From NCBI GenBank assembly GCA_963580285.1, contig OY757016.1:46143124-46207123 (forward strand): a stretch of DNA of 64,000 bases, given 5' to 3'. The DNA is from Lucinisca nassula. Taxonomy: Eukaryota > Mollusca > Bivalvia > Lucinida > Lucinidae. Both the position numbers and the translations under genes were made by a program. Shown piece by piece: positions 1-10,129 of the stretch. Below the pieces are notes generated by a model. It worked only from the letters and a program-made list of their open reading frames with translations, did not search any database and was not told the DNA's origin. Each line of letters begins with the position of its first letter. Position 1 is the stretch's first letter.

Positions 1-119
1 GTACTGAGGAAAGTTGATTTATGAGGAATAATTATTATGATAACAATGCCAGTCGTAGATCAAGCAGTTATCTAGAGATTTTGTGAGGGTTAAACAATTC
101 GACGAAGAAAATAAAAATG

Positions 120-390
120 ATTCATCGATTGTTTTGAGTTTAACAACAGGTCAACCCTTGTGGATCATTTTGTCTTCGTCAAGACAAAGGGGGTGGGGGA
201 TAGAAGAGATAGCAGAGGAGATGAAAGTGAGGGACAGAGTGAATGGAAGTGTAGAAACAGAAGAAATTTCAACACTCACCATCTACCGTTACCTGCTGCA
301 AAGACGGCAGGCTTTGCCCAAATGTAAGTCAGTATCAGCTGGACTCCCCAGTGACACAAGATACGCATCACCTGTGCCTCACCCAACTAC
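120..390 (+). repeat. Dispersed repeat R1, copy 1
   Basis: This stretch is alignable by eye to two other places in the window: 54381-54655 in the same orientation and 50812-51478 in the opposite one. Shared landmarks are a TTTAACAACCCTTGTGGGTCATTTTG-like start, a purine-rich GAGAAAGGG/GAGGAGAT middle and a CCTGCTGCAG...GTCACCTTGCC-like end. An open frame of 113 codons crosses it (83-424), but the other copies do not keep that frame, so I read it as repeat rather than gene. The class of element is unknown; no terminal repeats or tail are visible. Confidence 0.6.
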
Positions 391-514
391 CCCCACGAAG
401 AAAAAAAGGATGAAAGAAAGATAAACGTGTCTGCTAATTTCTTCATGGTTTGTAAATTAGCTCAGTACATTCTGTGCTTATCCCATCTGCTAAAAATCTT
501 TCAGACAAGTTCTC

Positions 515-550
515 CTTTCTTTCTTTCTTTCTTTCTTTCTCTCTTTCTCT
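515..550. repeat. (TTTC)n microsatellite
   Basis: Short pyrimidine tract of TTTC units that decays into TCTC at its right end. Confidence 0.9.
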
Positions 551-647
551 ATATACTGCCATACGCCCTCGCGGACATTCTAGGCAGGTGTATATTACAT
601 ACACTCCAGTTTTGTAGGATGAAAGCCTACACAGTAATCATGTAATT

Positions 648-877
648 ATGGTAGGGTTCTTTAACCTGCACATGGGATGATTCTCCCTGCACAGGGGGCC
701 TCCAGTTAACGTCCCGATCCGAAGGACGGTGCACTTTATGACATTCATCCCTGCAAATGATGCCAATGGAGCGTGTTCGGGCACCGAAATTTTATCGCCG
801 CTGTCGGGGATCGAACCCGGGACCTCTAGCATCAGAGGCAAGTGCACTAACCACTGAGCTATCACGCTCCTTGCGGG
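648..877 (-). mobile_element. tRNA-derived SINE (family E)
   Basis: Read on the minus strand, the element begins near 877 with a tRNA-like head: box A TAGCTCAGTGGTTAGTGC and box B GGTTCGATCCC. The head is followed by a body with CGTCCTTCGGAT...GACGTTAA...GGCCCC and ends in GTTAAAGAACCCT. The arrangement of internal pol III promoter then conserved body is that of a tRNA-derived SINE. The body resembles the middle of the tRNA-Thr-like SINEs in this window (CTTTCGGATGAG...GTTAAACCGAGGTCCCG). I do not see a convincing target duplication, so the ends are approximate. It is not a functional tRNA, because the acceptor pairing is incomplete and a body follows. Confidence 0.75.
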
Positions 878-1012
878 CACATTACGTCTTAGCAACGTCG
901 CATCAACGTTGCGTTGATACGACGATGCACACACGTTGTACAGCCGCTTGGAGCTATATTCCTTCGGAATAGGAGAATAACTTGGACGGTAAAAAAAAAA
1001 AAGATTTGATTT

Positions 1013-1296
1013 AGACATTTTAACCCTGATGATCAGACGCCGCGTTTTGCGAACTTCGACTGCCCAAGGCGAATTAAAATACGTTTATTCCCAATAAAAA
1101 CATTAACCCATAAATGCCAATTGTTTTAATACTTGGACATTCGGAAACAGTTAAGACATTATAACCCTGATCAGACGCCGCGTTTTGCGAACTTCGACTG
1201 CCCAAGGCGAATTAAAATACGTTTATTCCAGATAAAAACCTTAACCCATAAATGCCAGTTGTTTCAATACTGGGACATTCGGAAACAGTTAAGATA
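1013..1296. repeat. Two-copy tandem duplication, ~142-bp unit
   Basis: The segment starting GACATTTTAACCCTGATG... is repeated almost identically from about 1155 (GACATTATAACCCTGATC...). Each unit holds the H1-type hairpin start CCTGATCAGACGCCGC, then TGCGAACTTCGACTGCCC and AACCCATAAATGCCA. The two copies differ by a 3-bp insertion and scattered substitutions. Confidence 0.8.
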
Positions 1297-1299
1297 GAT

Positions 1300-1961
1300 T
1301 AGAGGCCACAGAATGTAGCGTCTGATCGATTTCTTCACTATTTGCTAAATGTACGGAACTTGATTTAAAACTCGCAGCTTACAATACATGTTTTGTAATT
1401 AGAGCTCTCGAAAGCAGGTAAATAACTGTGTTTGATGTCGGTCAGTTATGGGTTGTTAAGTCGGTCACTGATTATCACAGAGAAGCGAGCTAACCCTTTT
1501 AACCCTGTAGACCGGTGCAGACGCCGATGTAGAATTACACTGTATCTATGCAGACCTTGTAGATCCTGATAAGACGGCACGTAGCTAGCACGTCTCGCCA
1601 GAATCTACATGTACACTGATTAATTGCCATCATGTCAGTGAACTAATCAGAAATCCCTTTCTATAAGTATATATTTAAAGCGAGAAGAGTCCTGTTCAGA
1701 AACTCAGGGATGAAAGAGTAAAACATAAATATCATCGGAAAGCGCGTAGGAAAATAGTCTTAGAGTATTGTTTTCTGTTTAGAATATGTCTTTGTGCCAA
1801 TTTATATTCAATCCGTATAAAGTGTCGAAAAATGAAATATTTTGCCTGCAAAATCCGTTTTCAAGAGTTCCTTTGGACTATTTTATGCAGCGAACGAACA
1901 GCGGAAGTGGAATAACGCGGTCCAGTACCGGATGTAAAAATGCAGTGACATAGAAACTTGA
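1300..1961. other. No gene seen; H1-like hairpin at 1561-1610
   Basis: This interval contains no convincing coding region. A degenerate member of the H1 hairpin family is present near 1561-1610 (GATCCTGATAAGACGGCACG ... GTCTCGCCAGAATCTAC). Its stem tip GTAGCTAGCAC differs from the GCCGC tips of most copies. Otherwise AT-rich sequence with frequent stops. Confidence 0.5.
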
Positions 1962-2686
1962 TTTTATAAATCAACTTTCAAAAATTGTCTTTCCGAAACA
2001 GCCCGCTGCAATATCCCGATAAGTTTTCTCATCTGTTATAAGTTCTAATATATTGTATTCGTGTCAAAAGGATGTGAACAGATATAGTCATCTATTTCTC
2101 ATGCCATTAATGCATTTATAAACATCTCTGTTGTTGTTTTATCTTCAAAATATCCGCAAAAGCTATTTATTGTAGAGTATGGACAATATTTAGTGGAAAG
2201 CTCCCAATAGCAAAGATAGAAATGTCAGCAGCATTGTCCTGTTTTTGACATTACATACGATTTCCACACGTTTGTAGGTTCTATCCAATTCCGACTCGTA
2301 AAATGTATCTTCATTGCATTTATTTTGCCATAGATACTGTAAAAATGTGATGGTAGTGCTAATTTAGGTATACCTCGATTTATTTGATGAGTTTTTGCCA
2401 CTGATCTATGTTCTTGTGACAGTGGCGGGCACTTTAAAGCCATGTTAATCAGTTTTCATTGGTGTGTTTAGAAAAGAGGTTTGCAGTAATTGCATTTGCA
2501 GAAACACAAGAAAGAATCTACTTCATTTGTAATATAAGAGCAAGGTTTCATGGCACTAGGACTATGTCTCAAACCAAAGCAAAGCTTAAAAATTGTCTCT
2601 CCGAAACAGCCCGCTGTAATATCCCGTTAAGTGATCTCATCCATTATAATATTATTATAAGTTCTAATTTATTGTATTCATGTAAC
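1962..2686. repeat. Repeat X, copy 1
   Basis: This block recurs at 4430-5378, 5619-6118, 6373-7850 and 10496-11070. Landmarks are AAGCTCCCAATAGCAAAGATAG, CCACACGTTTGTAGGTTCTATCC, TTGCCATAGATACTGTAAAA, TTCATGGCACTAGGACTATG and GAAACAGCCCGCTG. Read through, the order is an X-b segment followed by an X-a segment starting AAGGATGTGAACAGATAT. Short ORFs (for example 2459-2710) are partly shared between copies, but one copy is frameshifted. I see neither terminal repeats nor coding motifs. It may be a satellite-like or large mobile element of unknown class. Confidence 0.65.
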
Positions 2687-4429
2687 AAGAGCTGTCGCAT
2701 GACAGCATAGCTCGCCTGTTTCGCGACTTCAAGATATAAGGTAAAATTTATGAACCATGAAATATAGGTCACACTCATCTTGATATATTTGAGATCAATA
2801 ATCAGGTCACATGGAACATATATTCCAGACATTACATTTCGGAATCAAATTGTGTCTGAATTATAAGGCAAAATCACTGGACCATTAAAATAGGTCACAA
2901 GGACCTAGATAGATTTCTATGACAATCATCGGGTCACATGGAACTAATAATCTAGGTGAGACATTTCTCCATCAAATAGTATTGAAGACAAAAGGAAAAA
3001 TCACTGAACCATGAAATATAGGACACACTGACCTAGATATAATTCAAGCTCAATCATGGGTCACATGGAATAAACAATCCAGGTATGACATTTCTCCATC
3101 AAATAGTGTTCAAGATAATAGGCAAAATCACTGAACCATGAAATATAGGTCACACTGACCTGGATATATTTTTGGGGTCAATTATTGGGTCACACGGCAC
3201 TAAAAATCCAGGTATAATGTTTCTCTATCAAATAGTATTCAAGATAATAGGCAAAATCACTAAATCATGAAATATAGGTCATACTGACCAAGATATATTT
3301 TGAGGTCAATAATGGGGTCACATGCAATTAATAACCCAGGTATAACATTTCTCCATCAAATAGTATTCAAGATAATAGACAAACTCACTAGACCGTGAAA
3401 TGTAGGTCACCATGACCTAGCTATATTTTGCGGTCAATTATTGGGTCACATGGAACTAATAATCCAGGTATGACATTTCTCCATCAAATAGTATTCGAGA
3501 TAATAGGCAAAATCGCTGAACCATGAAATATAGGTCACAGTGACCTATATATATTTTGAGGTCAATAATGGGGTCACATGCAACTAATAACCCAGATATA
3601 ACATTTCTCCAGCAAATAGTATTCAAGATGATAGACAAAATCACTAGACCGTGAAATGTAGGTCACCTTGACCTAGATATATTTTGCGGTCAATTATTAG
3701 GTCACATGGAACTAAAAATCCAGGTATGAAATTTCTCCATCAAATAGTAGTCGAGATAATAGGCAAAATCGCTGAACCATGAAATATAGGTCACAGTGTC
3801 CTAGATATATTTTGAGGTCAATCGTGGAGTCACATGGAACTAATATCCCAGGTATGAAATTTCTCCAACAAATAGACTTCAAGATATAAGGCAAAATCAC
3901 TGGACCGTGAAATGTAGGTCACCATGACCTTCACTCTTTTACAATTGAACCAATGTCACTTGATTGGCTGATGTATAACCAATTGTGTCTATAACTTGTT
4001 AGTATAACGGAAAGGTATACAACAAATTACAAAGGTGTCCTGGATTTGGACCCCTAGCCCACCCCATCCCCACTCCCAGGCATGAACCCAGGGGTGTGTT
4101 GTCTTGGAATCTCAGAAGACACTCCCAGGTATCCAAGTTGTAAATATGAATGCTTTGTGATGAGTGACTGTTGAGATATAAGTATTTCAAAATTTTAACA
4201 CAGAATTACAAAGGTGGTCTAGATTTTGACCCCTAGCCCCACCCCGGGGCATGAACCCAGGGGTCTGTTCTCTTTGAACATCAGAGGACCCTCCCTGTGA
4301 TGAGTGACTGTTGAGATATAAACATTTGAAAAACTTTAACGCAGTGTGACGGGAACGCAAACGCAAACGCGCACGCCATCCGAGGTGACAACAATAGCTC
4401 GCCATGTACTTCGTACAGGCGAGCTAAAA
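2687..4429. mobile_element. Pearl/HINE-like non-autonomous element with tandem array
   Basis: The left end begins near AAGAGCTGTCGCATGACAGC...ATAGCTCGCC. The right end is a hairpin, TAGCTCGCC...GTAC-TTC-GTAC...GGCGAGCTAAAA. Flanking repeat X reads ...TATTCATGT(C)AA on the left and AAGGATGTGAACAG on the right. In other X copies these are joined, so the element has inserted into repeat X without an obvious target duplication. Internally it holds ~9.5 tandem units of about 128 bp (2735-3930) and then two longer related segments (4020-4330). No coding capacity. This architecture matches what is known of bivalve pearl elements and Helentron-associated elements; the family assignment is an inference. 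Confidence 0.65.
2735..3930. repeat. Tandem array, ~128-bp units with AGGTCA inverted repeats
   Basis: Units are anchored by AAAATCACTGAACCATGAAA at about 2997, 3124, 3253, 3381, 3511, 3637, 3764 and 3893. Each unit contains a palindrome of the form AGGTCAnnnTGACCT. Perfect copies are at 3147-3161, 3404-3418, 3532-3546, 3660-3674 and 3916-3930; near-perfect ones are at 2892, 3020, 3275 and 3788. Further GGGTCA half-sites occur in each unit. The palindrome is identical to the consensus nuclear-receptor IR3 (estrogen response element) site. Any use as a receptor site is inference. Confidence 0.85.
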
Positions 4430-5378
4430 AGGATGTGAACAGATATATTCCGCTATTTCTCATGGCCTTAAGGCATTTATAAACATTTTCTTTGCAGTAT
4501 TGTCTTCAAAATATCCTCAAAATATTATTTTTTACTGTAAATAGGGCTCGTTGGTGTGAAAATAGCCATAAATCGAGTATTCGTGCTATTTAGGCATAAT
4601 TCTGTGCATATTAGAATAGAATTGTTCCAAAGACACTGGAGAAGAACCACTGATGCAAGCCGGTGTCTGGGTTTTATTCCAGAAAGAGCTAAACGCTTTT
4701 CAAAAACATATAGTTTGCTCGGCTTTCATAGTTGAATCTGAATGCGATAACTTTTTCGGAAATTTGAAAGATTCTTTGTGTCTGAACTTTTATTATGCAT
4801 GAGAATTTTTTTGATATGACCTAAATTTCCATTTTGGCAATTCTTGTGATGCATCATGAAGAAAATAAGGAGTCGGTATTAGTATCATTGCACTAGATAC
4901 TTGGAGGTGCCGGGCTTTATCTCTTTTGGACCAAGTTTTAGTTGCGTTATTATTACCAGACTTGCTTCCGTATATCCCATGTTTTATTTCAATGTGCGTA
5001 AATGACAGGTATAAGGGACTAAAATGATACGTTTTATAAATATGTCTGCAAGCTCAAAGAAATTGTTGCTGATTTTATATGGTCACTCCTCCTTTAAAAT
5101 GTTGGTTAGTATTTACTGCATACTAGTAGGTAAACAAACTTGGAAAGGAACAGACAACATGTGGATTTTTCTCATGAACCTGCTGGGCTAGGATGGCTCT
5201 ATAAAGAGGTATAAGGTTTGAAATGTTTTGTATGTGTAGTTTTGGTGGGAGCAGGTAAAAAGTTACTGTTGTCGCCTATCGAAATTATTTAGTGGTAAGC
5301 TCCCTATAGCAAAGATAGAAATGTCAACAGCACTGTCCTGTTTTATGCCATTACATATTATTTCCACACGTTTGTAGG
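4430..5378. repeat. Repeat X, copy 2
   Basis: Resumes the X sequence directly after the inserted HINE-like element with AAGGATGTGAACAGATATATT. It carries the segments GGCATTTATAAACATTTTC, GTGCTATTTAGGCATAATTC, AAAGACACTGGAGAAGAAC and GATTCTTTGTGTCTGAAC. After about 4960 comes sequence I cannot place. The X-b start (GTGGTAAGCTCCCTATAGC) reappears at 5290 and is cut at 5378 by repeat R. Confidence 0.6.
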
Positions 5379-5618
5379 TTGTTTTTGTTTATTAATTTTT
5401 GTTATGGTTTGTCTTTGGGTGTTTGTGTCGCTTGTGTTATTTTATTTTTGATAGCCTATTGGCCATTTTGTGGGAAAGTAACTGTCCTTTTGGCTTTCCG
5501 CTGTTGGGTGTTTCCATTAGGCCTGTTGATGCATGCTTGTGTTTCTTTCCCTTTGGTGTCTCTGATGTTCTTTGGTGTCTTATTGTTCTTAAAGGAACTC
5601 ATTTTTTGATTTTTATCT
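5379..5618. repeat. Repeat R fragment inserted in repeat X
   Basis: Contains GTTATGGTTTGTCTTTGGGTG...GGAAAGTAACTGTCCTTTTGG...TTTCCCTTTGGTGTCTCTGATG, the conserved body of repeat R. Flanking X reads TTTGTAGGTT then resumes TATCCAATTCTG, which are adjacent in other X copies, so R is an insertion. The right part (TTAAAGGAACTCATTTTTTGATTTTTA) is the reverse complement of sequence just after the stop codon of the reverse transcriptase remnant at 41403, which links R to that element. Hydrophobic ORFs here (5379-5609, 5399-5686) are overlapping and T-rich and look fortuitous. Confidence 0.7.
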
Positions 5619-6118
5619 ATCCAATTCTGTTTCATAAAATATATTTTCTTGGCATTTATTTTGCCATAGATACTGTAAAAATGTGATGTAGTGCTAATTT
5701 AGGTCTAACTGGGTGTATTTGATGAGTTTTGCCATTGATCTATGTTCTTAAGAGAGGGGTGGGTACTTTAATCAGTTTAAGTGATGTGTTTGGAAAGGAG
5801 ACTTGCAGTAATTGCATTTGCAGAAACACAAGAATTTACTTCATCTGGAATATAAGAGTTTGGATTCATGGCACAAGGACTATGTCTCAAATTAAAGCAA
5901 AAGTTGAAAATTGTCTCTCCGAACAACCCGCTGCAATATCCCGATAAGTTTTCTCAGCCATTATAAAGTCTAATTTATTGTGTTTATGTCAAAAGGATGT
6001 GAACATATACAGCCAGCTATTTCTCATGGCATTAGGGCATTTATAAACATTTTCTTGGCAGTTTTGACTTCAAAATATCCTCACATTATCATGATTATTT
6101 TTTAACTTTAAATAGGGG
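5619..6118. repeat. Repeat X, copy 3
   Basis: Continues repeat X from TATCCAATTCTGTTTC through TGCCATAGATACTGTAAAA and TTCATGGCACAAGGACTATG to AAATAGGGG, where a second R fragment interrupts it. Confidence 0.65.
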
Positions 6119-6372
6119 TTTTTGTTTATTAATTTTTGTTATGGTTTGTCTTTGGGTGTTTGTGTCGCCTGTGTTATTTTATTTTTGATAGCCTATTGGG
6201 CATTTTGTGGGAAAGTAATTGTCCTTTTGGCTTTCCGCTGTTGGGTGTTTCCATTAGGCCTGTTGATGTATGCTTGTGTTGCTTTCCCTTTGGTGTCTCT
6301 GATGGGAGCTATGGGCTGATTGTATCGATTCCTGATCATTGCCTCTACTTCTATTTTGTATTCGTCCTGTAA
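6119..6372. repeat. Repeat R fragment, second insertion in repeat X
   Basis: Same body as 5379-5618, but it runs further, through TGTATCGATTCCTGATCATTGCC to TTCTATTTTGTATTCGTCC. This tail is the far end of R and is seen again at 10450-10495 and, inverted, at 8144-8175 and 63392-63440. Confidence 0.7.
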
Positions 6373-7850
6373 TAAGGATTTGAACAGATATATTCAGCAA
6401 TTTCTTATGGCATTAAGGCACTCATAAACGTTTCCATGACAATTTTGTTTTCTAAATATCCTCAAAACTGTCTTTTTTTACTTTAAATAGGGACTGTAGG
6501 TGTGAAAATAGCCAAAACAAAGACGAGCATGCGTGCTATTTAGGCATAATTCTGTGCATTGTAGGATAGAATTGTTCCAAAGACATTGGAGAAGAACCTC
6601 TGATGCAAGCCAATGTCTGGGTTCTATTTCAGAAAGAGGTTAACTTTGCACTTTTCAAAAACATGGGATTTGCTCGGCTTTCATAGTCGAATCTGAAAGC
6701 GATAACTTTTTCGGAAACTTGAAAGATTCTTTGTGACTGAGTTTTATTATGCATTAGAAATTTTGTAGATATGACCTTTAGATATGTCTCTCCGAAACAG
6801 GACACTACAATATCCCGATAAGTTTTTTCATCCATAATAATTTCTAATTTATTGAATTCATGGCAATGGGATGTGAACAGATACATTCAGCTATTTCTCA
6901 TTGCATTAAGGCATTTATAAACACTTTCTTGGCGGTTTTGTCTTCAATATATCCTGAACTGTCATGTTTACTTAAAATATGGGGTGTAGGTTTGAAAAAG
7001 CCATAAAAATGAGTATTGGTGCTATTTAGGCATAATTCTGTGCATTTTAGGATAGAATTGTTCCAACATTGGAGAAGTGCCACTGATGCAAGTCGGTGTC
7101 TGGGTTCCAGAAAGAGGTAAACTTTGCGCTTTTAAAAAACATGTGGTTTGCTCATAATTGAATCTGAAAGTGATTACTTTTTTGAAACTTGAAAGATTCT
7201 TTGTGACTGAACTTTTATTATGCATGAGGAAATTTTTAGATATGACCTTTAGATATGTCTCTCCAAAATATCCCGCTGCAATACACCGATAAGTTTTCTC
7301 GTCCATTATAATGTCTATTTTTTGTATTCATGTCAATGGGATGTGAACAGATATATTCAGCTTTTTTCTATTTATAAACATTTTCTTGGCAGTTTGTCTT
7401 CAAAATATCCTCAAAATGTCATGTTTTACTTTAAATACGGGGTGTAGGTGTGAAAATAGCCATAAAACGAGTATTCGTGCTATTTAAGATAGAATTGATC
7501 CAAAGACATTAGAGAAGAGCCACTGCACTGATGCAAGTCGGTGTCTTGGTTCAATTACAGAAACGCAAAGCTTTTCAAAAACATGCGATTTGCTCGGCTT
7601 CAAAGTTGAATCTGAAAGCGAATACATTTTCGCAAACTTGAAAGATTCTTTATGACTGAACATTAATTATACATGAGTAAATTATTAGATATGACCCAAA
7701 TTTTATTTAGCGATTCTTTTGTTGCATTATAAAGAAAATAAGGGTTTGGTATAGCATAGGTAGAAATGTTTGAAGGTTCTATCCAATTCTGTTTTATTAA
7801 ATGTATCTTCATGGCATGTATGCTGCCATATTTGACGTCATTCTGATTCA
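6373..7850. repeat. Repeat X, three consecutive X-a copies
   Basis: The X-a segment starting near GGATGTGAACAGATAT occurs at about 6371, 6868 and 7337. Each copy runs through TTTATAAACATTTTCTTGGC, GGTGTGAAAATAGCC, GAGTATTCGTGCTATTTAGG and TTTATTATGCATGAG. Spacing is about 480 bp, so X behaves here as a short tandem array. From 7740 a piece of X-b follows (AGGTTCTATCCAATTCTG). Confidence 0.65.
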
Positions 7851-7962
7851 ATTTCAAAATCCAATACTGGACTTAAATCTCTTCTGCAACTAGGTCTATC
7901 GGAAACCGAATTATATGGTGGCTTAGTATATAAATTAAGTAAAAGCTATAACCGCAATGACT
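7850..7962 (+). pseudogene. Reverse transcriptase fragment, inverted relative to its neighbour
   Basis: On the plus strand this reads a piece of the same reverse transcriptase family as the minus-strand gene next to it: GLKSLLQLGLSETELYGGLV, then KLSKSYNRNDF. It directly abuts the stop codon of that minus-strand gene at 7963. The same segment is also present on the minus strand at 8645-8740, so a local inverted duplication is likely. Only about 37 codons survive. Confidence 0.65.
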
Positions 7963-8143
7963 TTATGTTGGAACCGTCATAAAATCTGAGGCCTGACCAA
8001 CCAGCGTGCAATTAAAGAGGGAAGCAAGGTTGTCAACCGTGATTGGGTTAACTACCATGCATGCAGTCTGTCGTATAACATTTATGTCGTACTCAATCTT
8101 TTTATATCGAAAAATGATTTTACGAAATTGGGTGCTAAATAAA

Positions 8144-8643
8144 GTAGAAGTAAAACAAAGATCAGGAATCGATACAATTAAGTTACTCCGCCCATCAAAG
8201 ACACCAAAGGGAAAGAAACACAAACATGAAGCGACCAGACCATAGTGGAAACCTTAACAAAGGATGGCCATAAGGACAGTTACTTTCCCACAAAATGGCC
8301 AAATGGCCATCCAAAATAAAAAGACACACGTGATACACACAGTAAGTAGTAACAAACAACAACATAAATAAACCGCCACATAAGAACCGCCTTGGAACAC
8401 TCATTGGCAAGAATTCCACTGGGGGGCTTAAATCGATTTTACATGGCCATAATCCTCGCCCTTACCTCTGTCGCGGTATACACTTATTTTGTTTAGTCCG
8501 CATGAAGGCTTCCTAACTAATCAGTGTAACATCTCCAATAACATACAAATCAAAAAACTACAGAGATGAAACAAGGTTGAGGACTCGACAGCATAAAACA
8601 ACAGAATTGCTGGAGCAAAATAAAAATCAACAGTTAGACTCCG
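8144..8643 (-). mobile_element. Repeat R, longest copy, inside the reverse transcriptase
   Basis: R lies between codons for ..NRSDF (8645) and ..TQFRK (8140). In the homologous remnant at 41120-41403 the same codons are contiguous (NDFSTQFRK), so R interrupts the gene. On the minus strand R starts CGGAGTCTAACTGTTG, continues TGCTCCAGCA, GTCGAGTCCTC, CATGCGGACTAAACAAA, GTAAAATCGATTTAAGCCCC and GGAAAGTAACTGTCC, and ends ATTGTATCGATTCCTGATC...TTCTACTT. It has no coding motifs. R also sits beside both reverse transcriptase copies (10130, 41748) in inverted or direct orientation, so it may be a terminal repeat of that element as well as mobile alone. Confidence 0.65.
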
Positions 8644-8927
8644 AAAGTCACTGCGGTTATAAATTTTTTTTCTAGATTTATATACTTAGTCACCATCAAA
8701 TTCGGATTCCGATAGACCTAGTTGCAGAAGCGAATGAAATCAGAATGACGGCTGTAAAATTTTGAAAAGGTATTACGTAGTTTATTGTACCGATAACCCT
8801 GATTAAGAAGTTAGCAATGTATTACGTGTGTTGAAGTCAGTTACATGACTACACACTCTGGCAAATCGAATTAATTGTAAATATCAACGCCGTAGGATGG
8901 CACACGTTGAACATCACCATCCAAAAA

Positions 8928-9227
8928 GTTTGTTTGTTTGATTTGATGTTTAACGTCCCCGTCAACACTGTAAAGGCCATTCTGGAGACGTTGCTTCCAA
9001 TTGTGTGAGACTTTTACCCGACATTGAGATGAAATGACATCTCAAGCCCTGTCGTCCAATGAAACCAATAGGGTTTATTAGCATGGGGAATCCGCCTCGC
9101 ACCGCGGTTCCTGGACAGGCTTAGATCCTCTAAGCGGTTTACCAGTACTAGTGTGCGGGCCGGATTCAGCTCTGCGTGGAAGCATCATGCAACCCATATA
9201 TTTCTTCAAGCCCCTATGGGCGGGGGC
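8928..9227 (-). mobile_element. SINE family A, copy A1, inside the reverse transcriptase
   Basis: Minus-strand SINE with the family A layout: a GCCC..CCCATAGGGGCTTGAAG start; TGCATGATGCTTCCACGCAG; GTACTGGTAAACCGCTTAG; GGTTTCATTGG; GACATTGAGATG-complement; then GACGGGGACGTTAAAC and a CAAACAAAC tail at the low-coordinate end. It interrupts the reverse transcriptase between codons for KFTF and DGDV. Removing it restores a continuous reading, and flanking CCAAAAAGT / TCAAAAAAAAAAGT suggests an imperfect target duplication. Confidence 0.9.
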
Positions 9228-10129
9228 TATCAAAAAAAAAAGTAAATTTTACAATCTATAAATCAAAATCATCGCGTTCATCATAAATTTTGCAAGAAAC
9301 AAACCCATCCACAATAGGCAGATATAAATCCAAAAACGAGGCCTCGGTATCAGAAGAATTTCCTTTATTTAACTGAAGTTTTGGGCGGGGTGGGGGGAGG
9401 GGGTAACTTTGACTGATCAAACCATCGAAATAGGTATTATCAATATTTAATAAAGCATCCAAATATCTAGAAGTGGAGCTAAAAGCTCCAATGATTTCAG
9501 ACTGGTTATCAGCAGAAAGGGACATCATGAAGTCTCTCTCATAACAAAACAAAAACAGATCAGCCAGAAGTTGTGCGCAATTAGTACTCATCGGAATACC
9601 CACAGCTTGTCTAAATAACTTAGTACCGAATCTTGTGCAAATATTGTCAAGAAGAAAGGTGGGAGCTTCACACCCATTCTGACATGACCATAAAGTATAG
9701 TTTTTATGCTCTTCAAAAGTGAAAAACGCATTTCTAACATTACATGCAAGATAGAGGGAGTCTTCCCTATGAAATGTACATTCAATTAAATCACTAAGTT
9801 GTTCTTTTATAAGATTATGAGGAAGTGTAGCGTAAAGTAGACAGACTTGAAGCACGAAAACGCCTGGGTTTCAATTTATTTAAAACTTCATTAGAATGTT
9901 TTGTAGACCAAAACAGATTTCTACCTGATCTTTCGAATACTTTGTCGCAACATTTTATCACATGTTTTTGGATGGCAGTAAATCATGAAGTTATTAACTG
10001 GAGAGTTCAGTGGTGGTACAAGAGCTTGAATTTGCAATAAACCGTGCTTTGTTTTGTCTTTTATGAAGTTTAGGTAACCAATATAACGTAGGAAGCTTGT
10101 CTTGGCCTTCTGTAACACAGACAGCAGTA

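Noticed and set aside
83..424. 113-codon ORF as a gene
   Set aside because: The sequence is a dispersed repeat, and the other two copies do not keep the frame.
810..880. Functional tRNA gene on the minus strand
   Set aside because: Box A and B are good, but acceptor and D-arm pairing are poor and a SINE body follows. The same applies to heads at 18036, 31758, 49764, 50151, 51387 and 60391.
2225..2443. Minus-strand ORF in repeat X as a gene
   Set aside because: Not open in the other X copies.
5379..6372. Short hydrophobic ORFs (MLWFVFGCLCRLCYF...) that look like membrane proteins
   Set aside because: They lie in T-rich repeat R in two overlapping frames. The repeat is broken at different points and no frame is kept across copies.
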